DNA of 64,000 nt, from assembly GCA_963930775.1 (NCBI GenBank), contig OZ005705.1, forward strand, positions 1,798,001 to 1,862,000. Direction: 5' to 3'. The notes under the pieces are model-generated. The model ran no database searches. It was not told the origin of the DNA and saw only the letters and a list, made by a program, of their open reading frames with translations. Both the position numbers and the translations under genes were made by a program. This stretch comes from Cliona cf. orientalis. Its lineage: Eukaryota > Porifera > Demospongiae > Clionaida > Clionaidae. This document shows positions 12,704 to 25,165 of the stretch, piece after piece; the stretch's first letter is position 1, and each line of letters opens with the position of its first letter.

Positions 12704-15700
12704 GGGGGGGGTGGGGAGGAAGCTTCCCCCTCAAAACACCCAGCTTCCCCCCCAAAAAGAAAGAGAGAAAGAAGAAAAGAGGAAAAGGAGAGAAAGAGAG
12801 AGAGAAAGAAAGAGAGAGAGAGGTGCATGGTGGGGGAAGGGGAGCGTGTATATTTTTGCGTCGCATTGCAAGTGATCAGTATAGTCTCCTACTTCATGAC
12901 TCAATTATGTAAGAGCACTAGATAAAACTATGCAATACCTCAGTGACATCAGAAAACACAATCATTAATCCATATCAATGCTTAATTGGGGGAGGGGTCA
13001 CAGTGCGTGAAACTACCACGCCCACTTCTCCCCCAAAAATTTCTTTCTGGGTGAAACCCTGACGAGTCGTGCATGATATTATGGCCGGTATAATAATTGT
13101 GGAGCTATCAGAAATATCTTACTTCAATGCATGTCTTAAGGCAGTAGGTAGCCACAAAGTACACCTCACTCCTTCCAGGTAATAAGTATTTTTCAATTCG
13201 AGCAAGATAATAATCAGCATCTCTAATCAGCTCATGTGTCTCTTTGGCCAAAATACAATAAAAGCATCCATGGCGAGTTAAAGTTAATCCTTCACAACTT
13301 AGTATTCCATTTGCAGAAAAATGAGGTTGAGTGTCACAATGAATAAATGCGTATCCGTAATTCATTTGATAACTACAATTGTCACAATCTGCACTGGATA
13401 ATTCAATTTGATGGTAATGAAGTTCTTCCAATGATAGTCTAGTAAGAAAGTGTGGGAAAATGATTTGAAAGGTTATTCTTGTAGCACAATTTCCCTCCAC
13501 CATATTAAGCCAAACTATTGGAGAGATAGGCTGAGTATCTTCAGGGAAGTTGAATGGACCACATATTGTCACACCGATTTCAAATTTAACTTTATTTCCC
13601 TTGGCTATTGTTCCTTTAGGAATCCTAAATGTAACTTTGTGATCCTTAAATGTATGCTCTTTACCACTGCTATCACACTCCAAGAAAACACTCTTGAGGA
13701 AGGGTACTCTAGCTTTCTTCTCCGCTTCACTGGATAGCTGGCCCGGAACACTATCAGCACTCTTATCCACCTATACCCTCAAAATATAATTATACAGTTT
13801 TTATGTAAATGATCATAACTTACCTGTGGTTCTGGGGTGTAGTTTGACGGCAAAAACTTAGAAATTCGCTTAAAATTTGGTCTGCTTTCAGGATTGTACT
13901 GCCAGCAACCCCTTATCATTTTTGCAACAAATGATGGAATATTACGGGGAAGAGGCATTGTATGATGCTCCAATACCTGAAAATCATATTTAACTGAACA
14001 TCAATATTAATATATGCCATAATTTATTCTCTCAAATCTCACTATATTTATAACTACAGACTTAAATCTCAAGTGATGTTACAACAATTAGTAATAGCAC
14101 ATGTGCAATAGTCAAAGCTGACAATATCAGGTATTATAGCAAGATTGTACAGCTTTCAAAACAAAGCCATGTATGCATAGCTATAGATCAATCAATTTAG
14201 GCACTAGTGTTGCAAGGGTCGCTAATTATTTATTAGCTCATAATTCTTGCTCTCTTTGACTCTCCATGATGTCATGCATAGTTACATAAAAGCCTTTATC
14301 CAATGGGATCTATGCCTTTAGAGACTTTCAGACCCTTATTATTACTATAGCACCCTTGCTGCACTCAGGATGCTACTGCCTCAGGCATAGATCACTTGGA
14401 AGATTCTCAGTAAATAAAGAGCAATATACTGTATGGCAGGTGATTTTCGTGGGGTGCTATTTTTCGTTATTTTCGTGGTTAACTTGGCAGTCACGAAATT
14501 TTCCCACGCACGAAAATTAACGCCTACGGTGATATGACACTATGTGAGTCCATGATGATGGGCATGGCCACAAACATCGTGGCAGCGCGGCCAACACTTT
14601 CCAGTATAGCTAGCAAGCAACAGTAGCCACTGTCATCCAGCTGATAGCGTCTTCGATACTAATATTCTTCTATCTCATGCTATTTGTCCAAGTCTCTATA
14701 GGTATGGCATAGTAACAAAGAAGATCTCGAGCGCGTGTATCGATTACATCATCGCTTGTGCAGCAGTGCCACGCCCCTGGATTGGTTGCTGTCACGAAAT
14801 TTAAAACCACGAAAATTAATTTTGAGGGCCTTTTCGGATTTTCCACGAAAATTACTCACCATACGGTATAGCTGTAATTATTAGTCTTACAAATTTTATA
14901 ACTTGCTCATCATCCAATCGTTTGTAAGGAATTATTCCTGGATTAAACATTTCCCAAAGTAGAATACCAAAACTCCATACATCTGAGGCAGAAGAGAATT
15001 TGTGCTGGGAGATGCTCTCGGGTGGCATCCATCGCACACGATATGACACATCAGCACGCTTCGTGTTGATTGAGTCACCTTTAGGAGCCTCCAGAAGAAA
15101 ACCAGAGTCAGCTACTTTGCAAGTTTCATCACCTCCCACAAGAATGTTGTGTGCTGCCAAGTTCTATAATGACATATGAAATGTCATAATAAGTGAAACC
15201 ACTGTGGGTTGCCTTCATCGCACAACTATCAATCCCATCATAGTTCTCATTAATGATAATAATATTATATCAGTTTAAATTGGCATTCATAATAATCTGG
15301 ATTATGAGGAATAAGCAGTGTATGCATGCACACCGTAACAAATTGAGGTGCAATAGTTTCTCTATTGGAGTGAGCATTGTGAAATTGCTACAGCAACTGA
15401 CATAACGTTCACTCCAAATAGAGTGATTGGCTTGTTTGACATATAGTTTAACATGCAAAATTAATAGTGATTGTGATTATGAAAACTATCAATCATGGGA
15501 CAGATGTGTGCAACTGAGGCAACCCACACTAGTTTAATATGATATACTGTAATTGATGATGGTGCATTATAATAATAATGTAACATGCATTGTGTATTAT
15601 GCTTACTGTATGGATGAGACCTTTCTCCACAAGGTGATGCATTCCCATGGAGATGTCAATCATATACTTGATAAGCTGCTTCACTGGACGCTCATTTTTC

Positions 15701-18700
15701 TGGAGAGTCAATACATGCATGCATGAGTTGATCAGTTAGTGTTCTGATACCATCTCTAGTAATTATTACCCCGCGCACATGCGCAAGGGGTAAAGTAATC
15801 GGTCGTGTCGTCGTCGTCGTCGTTAGCACAAAAATCGCCTTATTTCGGCGTCTGAGCGACTCGTAATCACAAGGAATCAATCGAATTCGGCAAAAAAACT
15901 GGCTTCAGTGTGCGTCAAATCGAGGGATACGGTCCACGAACGTCACAAATAGTGCCTTTTTGTTGGCCACCGTAGCCACGCCTATCGACAGTGCCCATCA
16001 ATGCATATGCATACCAGTTGTGCTTTCTGCTCATGCGCACAACTAAGTGAGTGGCCAAGCGTATGACTGGTAAAGATCGTCGATGTTCTAAGTCTATAGA
16101 GACTGCCCTATGGAACCAATCATAATGTAAGATCGCTATACTACTATTGCTACAACAAATATAGATAGAAATTCATATCTTCCTAGTCTGGGCTAGGTCT
16201 GGGTGCAGAGAGCGCTTTTTCAAGTGTCACCGCAACCCCCAGTACAACTAAGCAGCATTTCTCTGAAGTTCACAAAATTATAATGCACTGCACCAAAAGT
16301 AAATCTATAGTTTACGCAATGTGCGCGCGGGGTATGTGCTCTACAGAGCTCTAGTTTCATCTTGATTTCAAATTCTATTCAGGTCCCTACCTACCAGAAG
16401 TATATACTTGTTATAATATTATTATTGTGCTAGTGATTTCTACTAGAAGTCTAGTGTACTGACTATGTCCCTCTAGTTCATAATTACCACAAACTTTGAG
16501 GGGGCCACTTCTATTTTATTGTGTAGAAATTCTAGCTTAGTACTTTTGCTCACCATAAGAAACTCACTAAGGTTACCATTTTCCAGATACTCTAACACAA
16601 TCCAGGGCTGTTCTGAACCTACATTGAAATGTTTTAACATACAACTTTTATTAATAGTAACTCTTAAAATAATACCGGTATGACATGTGATTAACAAATT
16701 ACGTTCAGTTGATGTGGTGTTTTTTCTCACCTTGCTGCACTACTCCATAGAGCCGCACAATGTTGGGGTGCATCATCTGAGACATGATGGTCATCTCTCT
16801 CATGAACTCCACCTTCTCTTTGGATGAGGAGCTCTTCTTTGCTGTCTTGACAGCTACCTGGATGGGGGCTACCCCATGCTTGAGCTTTGCACTGTATACA
16901 TCACCAAATCGACCTGTGGATGTGTGTGTCATGGGGGAGGGGAGTCAATATCGTAATAATAATCACTTGCTATGTTTTTAAGAATTGGATCATGCCAGTT
17001 AATTTTAATCTCTTGTTCAACAATCTTGCATATTTTAAATGATAGCCGCTGTATGTTATAATGATGATCGTTGGATCTTTTTGGAGATTTTCGTTGCATT
17101 TCATTTTAGTGGCTGACGACCTTTTATTTCATGTTCATGGTAGTGCAGATACAATAATGATGGTGGCTATCTAGGAGATGCTGCTGCCATCATTTCAAGA
17201 AGGGCAGGGAGGTAAGTAGATAAAATGCCTTTTCAGCTACATGTCCATAACCAAAGATCATGGGCACATCCTTTCTCCTCCCCACACCTACATATCGCCA
17301 AAATGGCTCATTGGCCCAATTAACTTCCTTATCAAACGCACCCCTACAATGAAAACTCCTCTATGTACCTTCTCCAATGTGCATTAAAGATGCTCTTGAA
17401 ATATCCAGAGGTATTATGGCAAGGTCTGAAAGTGGGGAATCCTCACCATCATCATCTGGACTGTGTGTATACAATTAATAATGTTGATTTAGCATGATTA
17501 AATCGCTGGATCAACTTACAGTTTTTCTAAGTCACGAGCACGTATTGGAGCTTTCCCTGCAACAGTAAACAACATCAATAAACCTAAGCTTAGTCTTAGG
17601 ATCCTCCTTCCGTTCAAACTGGACAATTTTCTAATACATTCCATGTATTGTAGTATCCCGGGTAAGCACCCAAGGGTGCTTAAACATATTTGGCTCACAT
17701 ATATAAATTCCATACATAAATTTTGTATAGAAGCTGCTACATGATCCCTTGAAATGCGGTACATGGACGCTTACCCGGGAGTGGGCACTTGCCTGGGACA
17801 CGTACACTATGGTACATGGCCATTAAATTTTAGAGGAGGGATGTTGTATATTATTCAGTATAATTCTGCTATCTAAACGTAATTATTGAAGTCCTTAAAT
17901 AGCGATACAATCCAATTTACTAACACTCTTCCATAAAGTCACAACAGTATCCTGGGAAAATCCTTACCAGGAATGCTATCAAGATCATAATTTCCCCATA
18001 AAGATGTGTGAGTCACAATACTGGAGGCTGCCATAAGTTTCTCTTTTGCATTAGCACCATCAATGTCATCATTTTTACCACCTTTGGGTGATGGCAGAGC
18101 ATCCCATGATATTTGCACTTGACTGCTTTCTGATATAACAGACTTTTCAGCAATGGCTAAGCTAGGATCACCTGGTATAGAAGCCACAGACTGTCCATTG
18201 GATAGGCACTCTAATTTGACTTCTGGACTAGAATATGGAGGTTGCTGCTTAGATTTAATGACTTGAGAGGATCCTATTGCCAAGGTCCTAGATCTGCTTG
18301 ACTCCAATGGGGATAACAGTGGGAACTCTAAAGCACCATCAAGTTCACAGGCTAAGTAACACTGTATGAGGCTATCAATTTCTGCATCAGTAACTGTTGG
18401 TAGCTTTAATGAAGATGTCCCTTGAAGAGAATGGCTTCTTGTGCTATGAGCCCAAGCTCGGGATTTCATGGAGTTATCACTATGGCTTCTTGGATATTGC
18501 TGTGGATGCTCAATACCACAAAAAGAAGCCACTGAGGATGCATTTTCTCTGGGTATCTGAAAGCTGTCAGCACTGGGCATGTATGCATGGACTGGAGATA
18601 CATGTTGAAGCTTGGAGCTGGCGTGTGAATTGGAAATTGCTTGACCGACATTCACACTTGTGTAGCTGTTGGCCCGTGTACTGGGCTGACTGCACAGTAT

Positions 18701-21534
18701 TTTACTACTTGGCTTTTTGTATAGATTAGCACTGGAGCCAGGTTTTATGGCTTCCATCCATTGTTTCCTCTCCTCCTTATATTTGAAAGTGTGTGCATTG
18801 ATTGTTATTATTATTATGTGGGCATGCTAGTGTTAATTGTGTGTATGTATATAATATAATAATATTATTATATATGAGCAAACTTTGCATGATACAAATC
18901 TACTAGTCTTGCAGTTGAGCATGCCATGATGATTGCTTGTCAAAACCACAAATATACATATACATGACAATTTTATGGCATTTGGCTACAGACTGATTCA
19001 AACAAGTACAGTTCTACAGTCGCATGATCACATGTGTTTATCTGTCGTAAGGAGTATACTGAGTCTCATAGTACAATATAAAAGTAAGGGGAGATGATAT
19101 CACACTTAATGGCAACTCTTACCATTGCTCATGTAAACTTACATTTGAGCTGGTCTTTAGTATCCATGGAGATTTAACATGTCCTTTCTGGGGATTTCCT
19201 CCAAAGTGAACTTCAAATGAATACTCAGCTCCTCTTACTGTGGTTGCATACACACTTTTTATGCTTGCAAGTGGCAGTTCCCCATCTGGTTTAGTCATCT
19301 AGTGGTAGCAAGAGTAAAATTAATAATAATTTTACTCTTGGTGATAAACACTTATACATGTACGTGTGTAAAAATATTGACCATTGACTAGCAGCCAAAG
19401 GTTTATAGGTAAATTACTGCTAGGCCAATGACAAAAGGGGTCACGGGGCATCAAAATAGGTAATTTTGGGGGGGGGGGGGGGGGGGGGGTGCCAATATAA
19501 TTAATTTTTGTGAAATGTCAGAAAAAGCCTTCAGAATTAATTTTCATGGTTTTAAATTACATGACAGCAACCTAGTCTAGAGGTGTGGAGGTAATCTATG
19601 AGGTAACTATGAGAAAATTCAGGGCCTCAATGGAGCCCCTTTTGAGACTTCAAACTCGGTAAGTATGTAGAGTATCTGACGCCTGTATCCAGCGAATACA
19701 ATAAAAGCTGAGCGCTACTTTCTCCAACAAGTACCGCTGGCCGAACATCATGCGTTTTCTTGGCTGACGTAATCCCGTGGATAAATAAAGCTAACCTTGT
19801 GCTATATATAGCACACATCATGCCATGACCGATCTGAAGTTCGGAAGCTGTACTGCGCTGTCGAGTTCATATGTGATTGAAACATTGTAACCTGTCCCTA
19901 TCAAGATCAAGAGTCGAATCGATCTCAGACTCCATCTCTACGATTGAGGCGCCGGCATCGATGTGGCATGTATACTATACTGATGACCTTTTATCATAAT
20001 ATGTACCATTAGAACCTATGCAGGTAATGGGGATGTGATCAAATTAGTAAAGCCAGGACATTTGAGAATTATGGATGAGTGCATTCCTTTTGGTCAATGT
20101 GACATATAATATTAAATTGTAATTTATTGGACAGGTGGTAACTTACATCACCAGTTTTGAAGTAGTGGAGGTAGAAATTGGTAGTTTCAAAAAAGTGTGT
20201 TTTCCATATTTTTCTCCTCATTTTATCCTGCTTCTGTATATCCAGTTCACCTGATTTCTGCATCCTTATTTTCCTTGAAGTTGCCTGTTGCGCATGTATA
20301 TTTTGTGGGGTAGTCATGAAAAGTATGAAATTGTGAGCGAGATTGAAGATGTGCATGTATCAATTATATCATCGTTTGCACAGCACCACGCCCCTGGCCA
20401 GACTAGGTTGCTGTCACAAAATTTAAAACCACGAAAATTAATTCTGAGGGCTTTCTCTGACTTTCCACGATCAAAAATTAGCACCCCCCAAAATTACCCA
20501 CCATAATAATAATATTATAATATTATTATGGTACCTCATGCATAGCATTCCTGCTGATAACCTTTACCTGCATATTATTCTAGAGAGCAGAAAGCAATGG
20601 CCAGCAGTGGGTGCAGTTGATAGGCGTGACCAATGAAAATGCACTGTTTGCGACACTCATAGGCTTTGCCAAAAGATTCAAAACATAATGAAGCCAGTTT
20701 ATCAACTATTTACTGTGCTTATGAGTTGCTCAGACGCCTAGATATCCAGATCTGGCGATTTTGTGCATAAACCCATAGCAAATTGATCTAAGGTTATCAA
20801 TGGTCTAGGAATCTGGCAGGGCACAAGAGTGGTAAATGGTTGCTTACTGATCACATCCCTGATCAATACTGTCAACTGACTTCCCGCTCCATAGATAAAT
20901 GAGGTATGGGGATTGGAAACAGACTACATAGGCTAGCACTATACTAATGTGAGGTTATTTGCATTATCCACTGATGATCTTTACCGGCACATTTGGCGTC
21001 GGTACTTATAGTTCCTAAGCTCAATGGGTCATTCAAGTTTCTGTGGGGTCCAATTTTCATGGAAGCCCAGTCTTTAACCTTTTTTTTTTTTTGCAGATTG
21101 AAATATCATGGACACGCACAATCATATCCGTTAACACTGTACAACCATACTATTTCATCGGTTAACTTATTATCATAAAAACCACGAAAATTGGACAGTG
21201 CCCCCTAGAAAATTTCCTGCTATACGATATTCTAACTTGTGCTATTAAAAAAGGTACATTCAGAAATTCCATTTTTGTAGCTAAACGGTGGCTAAGGCAG
21301 ATAACGTGCATAAAAAATGAAAGGACTATTCATCGGCTGAGCTACTAGTAGCTAGACTACAGCCTACTTCTGCCTTGTACATCAGGCCTCATTCAATCAA
21401 AAACTGGATTTGATTTGCATGGATAATGTGTGTAAACTAAGACGTATATTATACTGAGTGCTCAGTGCTATACATAGGATGGAGCAGCCCAATCATACTG
21501 CCGCACATGCAGATAACTACTTTATCCTCACCAT
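11008..21534 (-). CDS. PH - kinase-like - ZU5 - UPA - Death domain protein, copy B
   Basis: Complete paralogue of copy A, about 1098 residues. Exons: 21534-21532 (ATG only), 20284-20147, 19298-19143, 18775-17968, 17556-17520, 17460-17369, 16913-16731, 16618-16554, 15699-15607, 15163-14891, 13976-13824, 13770-13123, 12607-12446, 12332-12152, 11987-11940, 11264-11008; phases agree at every junction. Domains: PH (1-112, closing helix EERKQWMEAIKPG), serine-rich linker (113-400), kinase fold (about 405-665), ZU5 (about 690-800, HTFKDHKVTFRIPKGTI), a region placed like UPA (800-990), Death domain (1012-1098, DWKIIGGLLG then LEKWLKQ). The glycine loop (GEGRFGDVY) and VAVK lysine remain, but the catalytic loop reads HTNLAAHN and the metal motif DSG, so catalysis is doubtful. 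ZU5-UPA-Death is the tail of UNC5, PIDD and ankyrins, suggesting a scaffold joining kinase and death signalling. Least certain: the isolated first exon, and the donor at 12446. Confidence 0.87.
12647..13063. mobile_element. Foldback/MITE-like element with poly-G core
   Basis: Ends are 17-base inverted repeats, GTCAGGGTTTCATCCAG at 12647-12663 and its complement (C for T once) at 13047-13063. The interior holds a 38-G run and a long purine tract of GAAAGAGAGA type. It sits 40 bases upstream, in coding sense, of the copy B exon starting at 12607. The reading frames across the G run are low-complexity artefacts. Confidence 0.65.
12665..12702. repeat. Poly-G homopolymer, 38 bases
   Basis: Uninterrupted G run inside an intron of kinase copy B. 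Shorter runs occur at 19468-19489 (22 G), 22318-22338 (21 G) and 45288-45310 (23 G). Lengths are likely polymorphic or affected by sequencing error. Confidence 0.9.
14427..14868. mobile_element. MITE, TACCGTATGG...TTTTCGTGG family
   Basis: About 440 bp with imperfect 26-base terminal inverted repeats (TACTGTATGG.. left, TACCGTATGG.. right, both running into ATTTTCGTGG). An inner pair of CACGAAAATTAA words lies near each end. Partial copies lie at 20355-20505 and, inverted, at 19498-19593. It ends only 22 bases from the donor of the copy B catalytic-loop exon. Confidence 0.8.
15767..16334. mobile_element. TACCCCGCGC-ended repeat element
   Basis: Intronic block in copy B, starting TACCCCGCGCACATGCGC and ending in the imperfect complement GCGCGCGGGGTA. 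Its interior (CAAAAATCGCC, GGCGTCTGAGC, AACTGGCTTCA) is shared with a degraded inverted copy at about 20590-20800 and a fragment at 22140-22200. A GTC trinucleotide run is near 15808. No open frame of note. Confidence 0.65.
17652..17801. mobile_element. Short inverted-repeat element, CCCGGGTAAGCACC family
   Basis: About 150 bp with inverted ends (GTATCCCGGGTAAGCACCC and a complementary GCTTACCCGGGA plus GGCACTTGCCTGGGACA). It is homologous, in the opposite orientation, to 52471-52630 in an SMC6 intron. Shared interior words include CCGCATTTCAAGGG and AGCAGCTTCTATA. Confidence 0.8.
19498..19593 (-). repeat. Partial copy of the 14427-14868 MITE
   Basis: Read on the minus strand it matches the GTTGCTGTCA, TTTAAAACCA and GAAAATTAATT series found in the right half of the 14427-14868 element. 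It follows the 22-G run at 19468-19489. Confidence 0.65.
20355..20505 (+). repeat. Partial copy of the 14427-14868 MITE
   Basis: Shares CACGCCCCTGG, GTTGCTGTCAC, ATTTAAAACCACGAAAATT and the TTTCCACGA end with the right half of the element at 14427-14868, in the same orientation. It lies in the first intron of kinase copy B. Confidence 0.7.
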
Positions 21535-21640
21535 TGTGACGATCTCTAGAAAATGTGTAGTTGCAGTTTCCAGAAGTGTTCACATTTGTAGTTCGGCACA
21601 CCCCGGGACCCACCACTACCGCACGCGGTTGCACATTGAA

Positions 21641-21830
21641 TACCGTAGGTCGAGTTTTAATTGCGAGTATCTATTAATTGCGAATTGCGAGTTTTTCTAC
21701 GTTTCGCAATTAATAGATTCGCAAACATAAACGTGCACGTATACTACGGTACGGGGTCGTCCATCGCAATTATTGGATTCACATAATTCGCAATTATTAA
21801 ACTACGCAATTAAAAACCCGTCCTACGGTA
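21641..21830. mobile_element. MITE, TACCGTAGG...TTTTAATTGCG family
   Basis: About 190 bp with inverted ends TACCGTAGGTCGAGTTTTAA and, on the other strand, TACCGTAGGACGGGTTTTTA. A very similar copy lies at 57997-58206, sharing GCAAACATAAACGTGCACGT and GGGGTCGTCCATC. Noncoding. Confidence 0.88.
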
Positions 21831-22071
21831 TGCATGCATGCATGCATGTAAGCCTATAATAATAGCAAAAAATCATTGCGCCATATATTACTCGCGCAGC
21901 ATGCGAGCTAGCCTCGTCCCCGAAAACGTGAGAGCAGGGACTAGACTATACGTTATGTGGCCTGGGGACTCCCGACCGATCCCATGCGCTGGCACACTAT
22001 TAAAATTTTTTTACACCGCACGCATAAATTATATACATGATATAAAAAGCATGCAATCGGCTTGCGTCAAG

Positions 22072-22125
22072 CCAGGGACTATACATTATCTTTCAGAAGA
22101 AAGAAAGATAATGTATAGTCTCTGG
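22072..22125. repeat. 22-base-arm hairpin
   Basis: Arms 22072-22093 and 22104-22125 are inverted repeats with one mismatch and a 10-base loop. This strong stem lies about 300 bases beyond the FIG4 stop. It could act in transcript 3' end formation or be a mobile remnant; the sequence does not decide. Confidence 0.8.
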
Positions 22126-22430
22126 TCAAGCCTGACAAGGGCACCAAATCGCCAGATCAACTACATTGTAGATCTAGGCATCTGAGCGACTCGTAAATCA
22201 ATACCCATTAGCTACACCCGTATCGCAAGTGAGCCAGTTCACCCAAAACAAAGTCTAATCGACATGAATCGATCAGCCATACAGTGCCGCGCCCATTATA
22301 ATTAATTTTGTGGGAGTGGGGGGGGGGGGGGGGGGGGGTTCGCGCGGCCAAACACGTGTGCGCGTCTGCATGACGCTTGAAACATTGTACATTATAAATC
22401 AATAATATTATTAAATATAAAACTTCCATT

Positions 22431-25121
22431 TCACATTGAATACAACTGTCTTGCATAGTTCCTGTACAACTCGAGTGAGTTCTGGGGCAGAGGAAAGGGT
22501 CCCTTCTTTGCCACCATCACCGACTCCTCGTAGATGATCTCATCCTCCCTCGGCACCTTGGGAGGCTCGATCGAAAACACACTGTCAGTTCCATAGTCAT
22601 AGGTGGGCTCCCATAGAGCCAGCTCCTGGTTCACAAGGTCAGAGGTCAACTCAAGTGGCCCATCATCGTTGGGAGCACACATAGACTTGTGTAGTTTGGC
22701 ATATCTTTAGTGAGGAGAAGGAGGAATGGAGAGGAAAGAGAGAGAGAGAGGGGGGGGGGGGAGGGATGGAGGAGGATTTCAACACAGTACAGTGAACAAA
22801 CTCTGCAGATAAATAGTTCCAACCTTTCATAAAGGAGTTGGTCTTCTGTGGAAGGGTCCTTGAGCTCAAACCCATAGCTCTCCATTGTTGACAGTAGCTC
22901 AGGAGGTGCTGAGCTGGAGGAGAGGAGGGAGGCTGCCTTCGGAGCTGACGGCTGAGACATAAAGTCTTCTTCCTCTATATCTGAGTCATCATTTGAAGAG
23001 CCTGAGTCTTCCTCGGGGCCTGGGTTTGGTGAACCCACTATGGCAGGACGCCATGCCTTCTTGGAACTGCATATTATCGTAAATAAATTTTCAAATTTTA
23101 GCTGGTATTAAGAAGCAGCTGTTGGATGAAACTCACTCTTTCTCTTTTTTCTTTGGTTTATTTCTCACAACAAAAGGACTGCCATCACTTGGATCATGGC
23201 TGCAGTCAATAGAAAATATTATAATGACAATGCAGAAAATTTTTCTTGTATATAATAAGCTATAGCCACGGATTTAGCACAATACTGCAATCTACACACT
23301 ATATGTATACAATAGGCTTATTTATAAATCTATGATTATGATCATCAATAATTACTATAAGCTTACTCTGAAGTCCTGGTGATGTTTCTGTTGAAGAGGG
23401 AGTCAAAATCAGTCAGCTCCTGAGGTTTGTAGACCTCATCAAAACTATCCTGCTTCACCTTCGAACCACCTTGCTCCTGAGACTCCACAGCACTCGCTCC
23501 ATGTTCATCCTCCGGGTCACCTTCAGCTGGAAATAACACAATACAATATAGAGAGGCTGTATACAATCATCAAGTCATGATCTTGACATAAAGCTGAGGA
23601 GAGCCTAGGAACTAAACTACCGTATAGCGGAAAACATTCAAGGGAGAAAACGTTTACGGATCAGTAAGAAGAGGGCATTTTACAGAGAAAACTTGTAACT
23701 CAATCATATAGTCAGGAGTGGCATGCTCAAAATTTCGTGGAGAATGCTTTCACAATGGCACACACACAAGTAGAGATACATGTACCCACCTCTATAAATC
23801 GGCAGTGGTAGAGTTTGGAGTAGCTGGTCGTCCCACCACTTGGTGTGGCTGAAGGTGGAGTGGGCCTGAGGCAGCACCCTGGCCAGTGTGTGGTGAAGAT
23901 AGTAGTCAGTGGAGAGCTCCCAGACGTTCTTCTCTCCCTCCTGTGGCTGGAACACCCCCAGAAACACATTGATCGCCATCTGCTTGTCAGCATCTAGCAT
24001 TGGAATGAAAGACAATCCCATACATGTCCATCATACATGTAGTTCCAGCGACATGTCTCACCAGTGAAGGCGTTGCGGTAGTATCTGTGAATGGTTTGGT
24101 AGATGTCTCTGCCGTGGTTGGCTACGGGTGCCAGCTTCCGGTAGGTCTGAATGCGATGGACCAACTGAGAGCCTCCATACTGAAGGGCAAGAGTGTCTCC
24201 TAGGTCTTCATACACCTCCTCAAGAACTCTAGATTTAAATAATTGCTCATTATAATTTTATTAGCTTCATAAGATAATTATGATCTCAGTAGTGAGCCAA
24301 GGAGTATGTAAGATAGAACCAACTTTCTGCTATTAATTTTTATGGATTTTTAACTTGAAAATTTCAATTTCAACTACATGTACATATATTTCTGCCACAA
24401 CTACACAAATGCAATGATTATTTTACCTTATAGTGTCACAGTCAAAAGGGACCACAGGCTCAGAGAGCACCCCCATAGCATAGAGCTGGTAGCCTAGGGC
24501 ACACTTGCCAGCAATGAACTGAGCAGTGTTGGTTCTGTCAAGACAGTCAACACAGTTCACCCTCAGCACACCTGTCTGGTCTTTACCAACATAGTCCTCT
24601 GTGTAGCCATAGCCACCTAGACCCTTGTAGCTGAGAGTGAAGAGAGAAGGGAGCAAGGTAAGGAGAGAGAGAGGGAGGGGGAGAGAGAGACTTACTTAGG
24701 ATGAGGGTGGAGTCTGTTACAGTGTAGTTCTGGCCCACTGTGGAAGAACCCTGTTGCCTTGACACAATCGTTTCCAATCTTCTCCAATATCTCAATCAAA
24801 TTTCGAGTCTTACTGCAAATTAATAAAAAAATTCTCAGACACCATAATGTGCATCCACAGTAGGCTCACCTCTTATTGATCCTAGCCATATCTCTATGGA
24901 TATATTTGATGTGGTGCTCTGGAGGCAGGAACTGGTTGAGGTAGCTGATGGAGGAGTGGAGCTCATCAGTGAGCAGGGACTCTCTCTTTCTCCTCTCCCT
25001 CTTCTTGACAAGGTTGAGGCAGATGACTGGAGAGCCAAACCTCCTCAGGCAGCCCATGAAGTGAAGGGCAGCCGGAGATTTGAATGGAGTGGCTCGATCG
25101 ACTGTACAAAGGTTTGTTTAG

Positions 25122-25165
<44 letters not shown>

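Larger units (their letters stand above)
21535..22430. other. Intergenic region, kinase copy B 5' side / FIG4 3' side
   Basis: Holds the presumed promoter and 5' UTR of copy B (start codon at 21534) and the 3' UTR of FIG4 (stop at 22431). Most of the rest is repeat: a MITE at 21641-21830, a TGCATG run right after it, a hairpin at 22072-22125, a fragment of the 15767 element near 22140 and a G run at 22318. No additional gene is evident. Confidence 0.6.

Noticed and set aside
12507..12925. Overlapping open frames on both strands with polyglycine/polyproline
   Set aside because: They exist only because a homopolymer G run and purine tract lack stops in several frames; they lie inside an inverted-repeat element in an intron.
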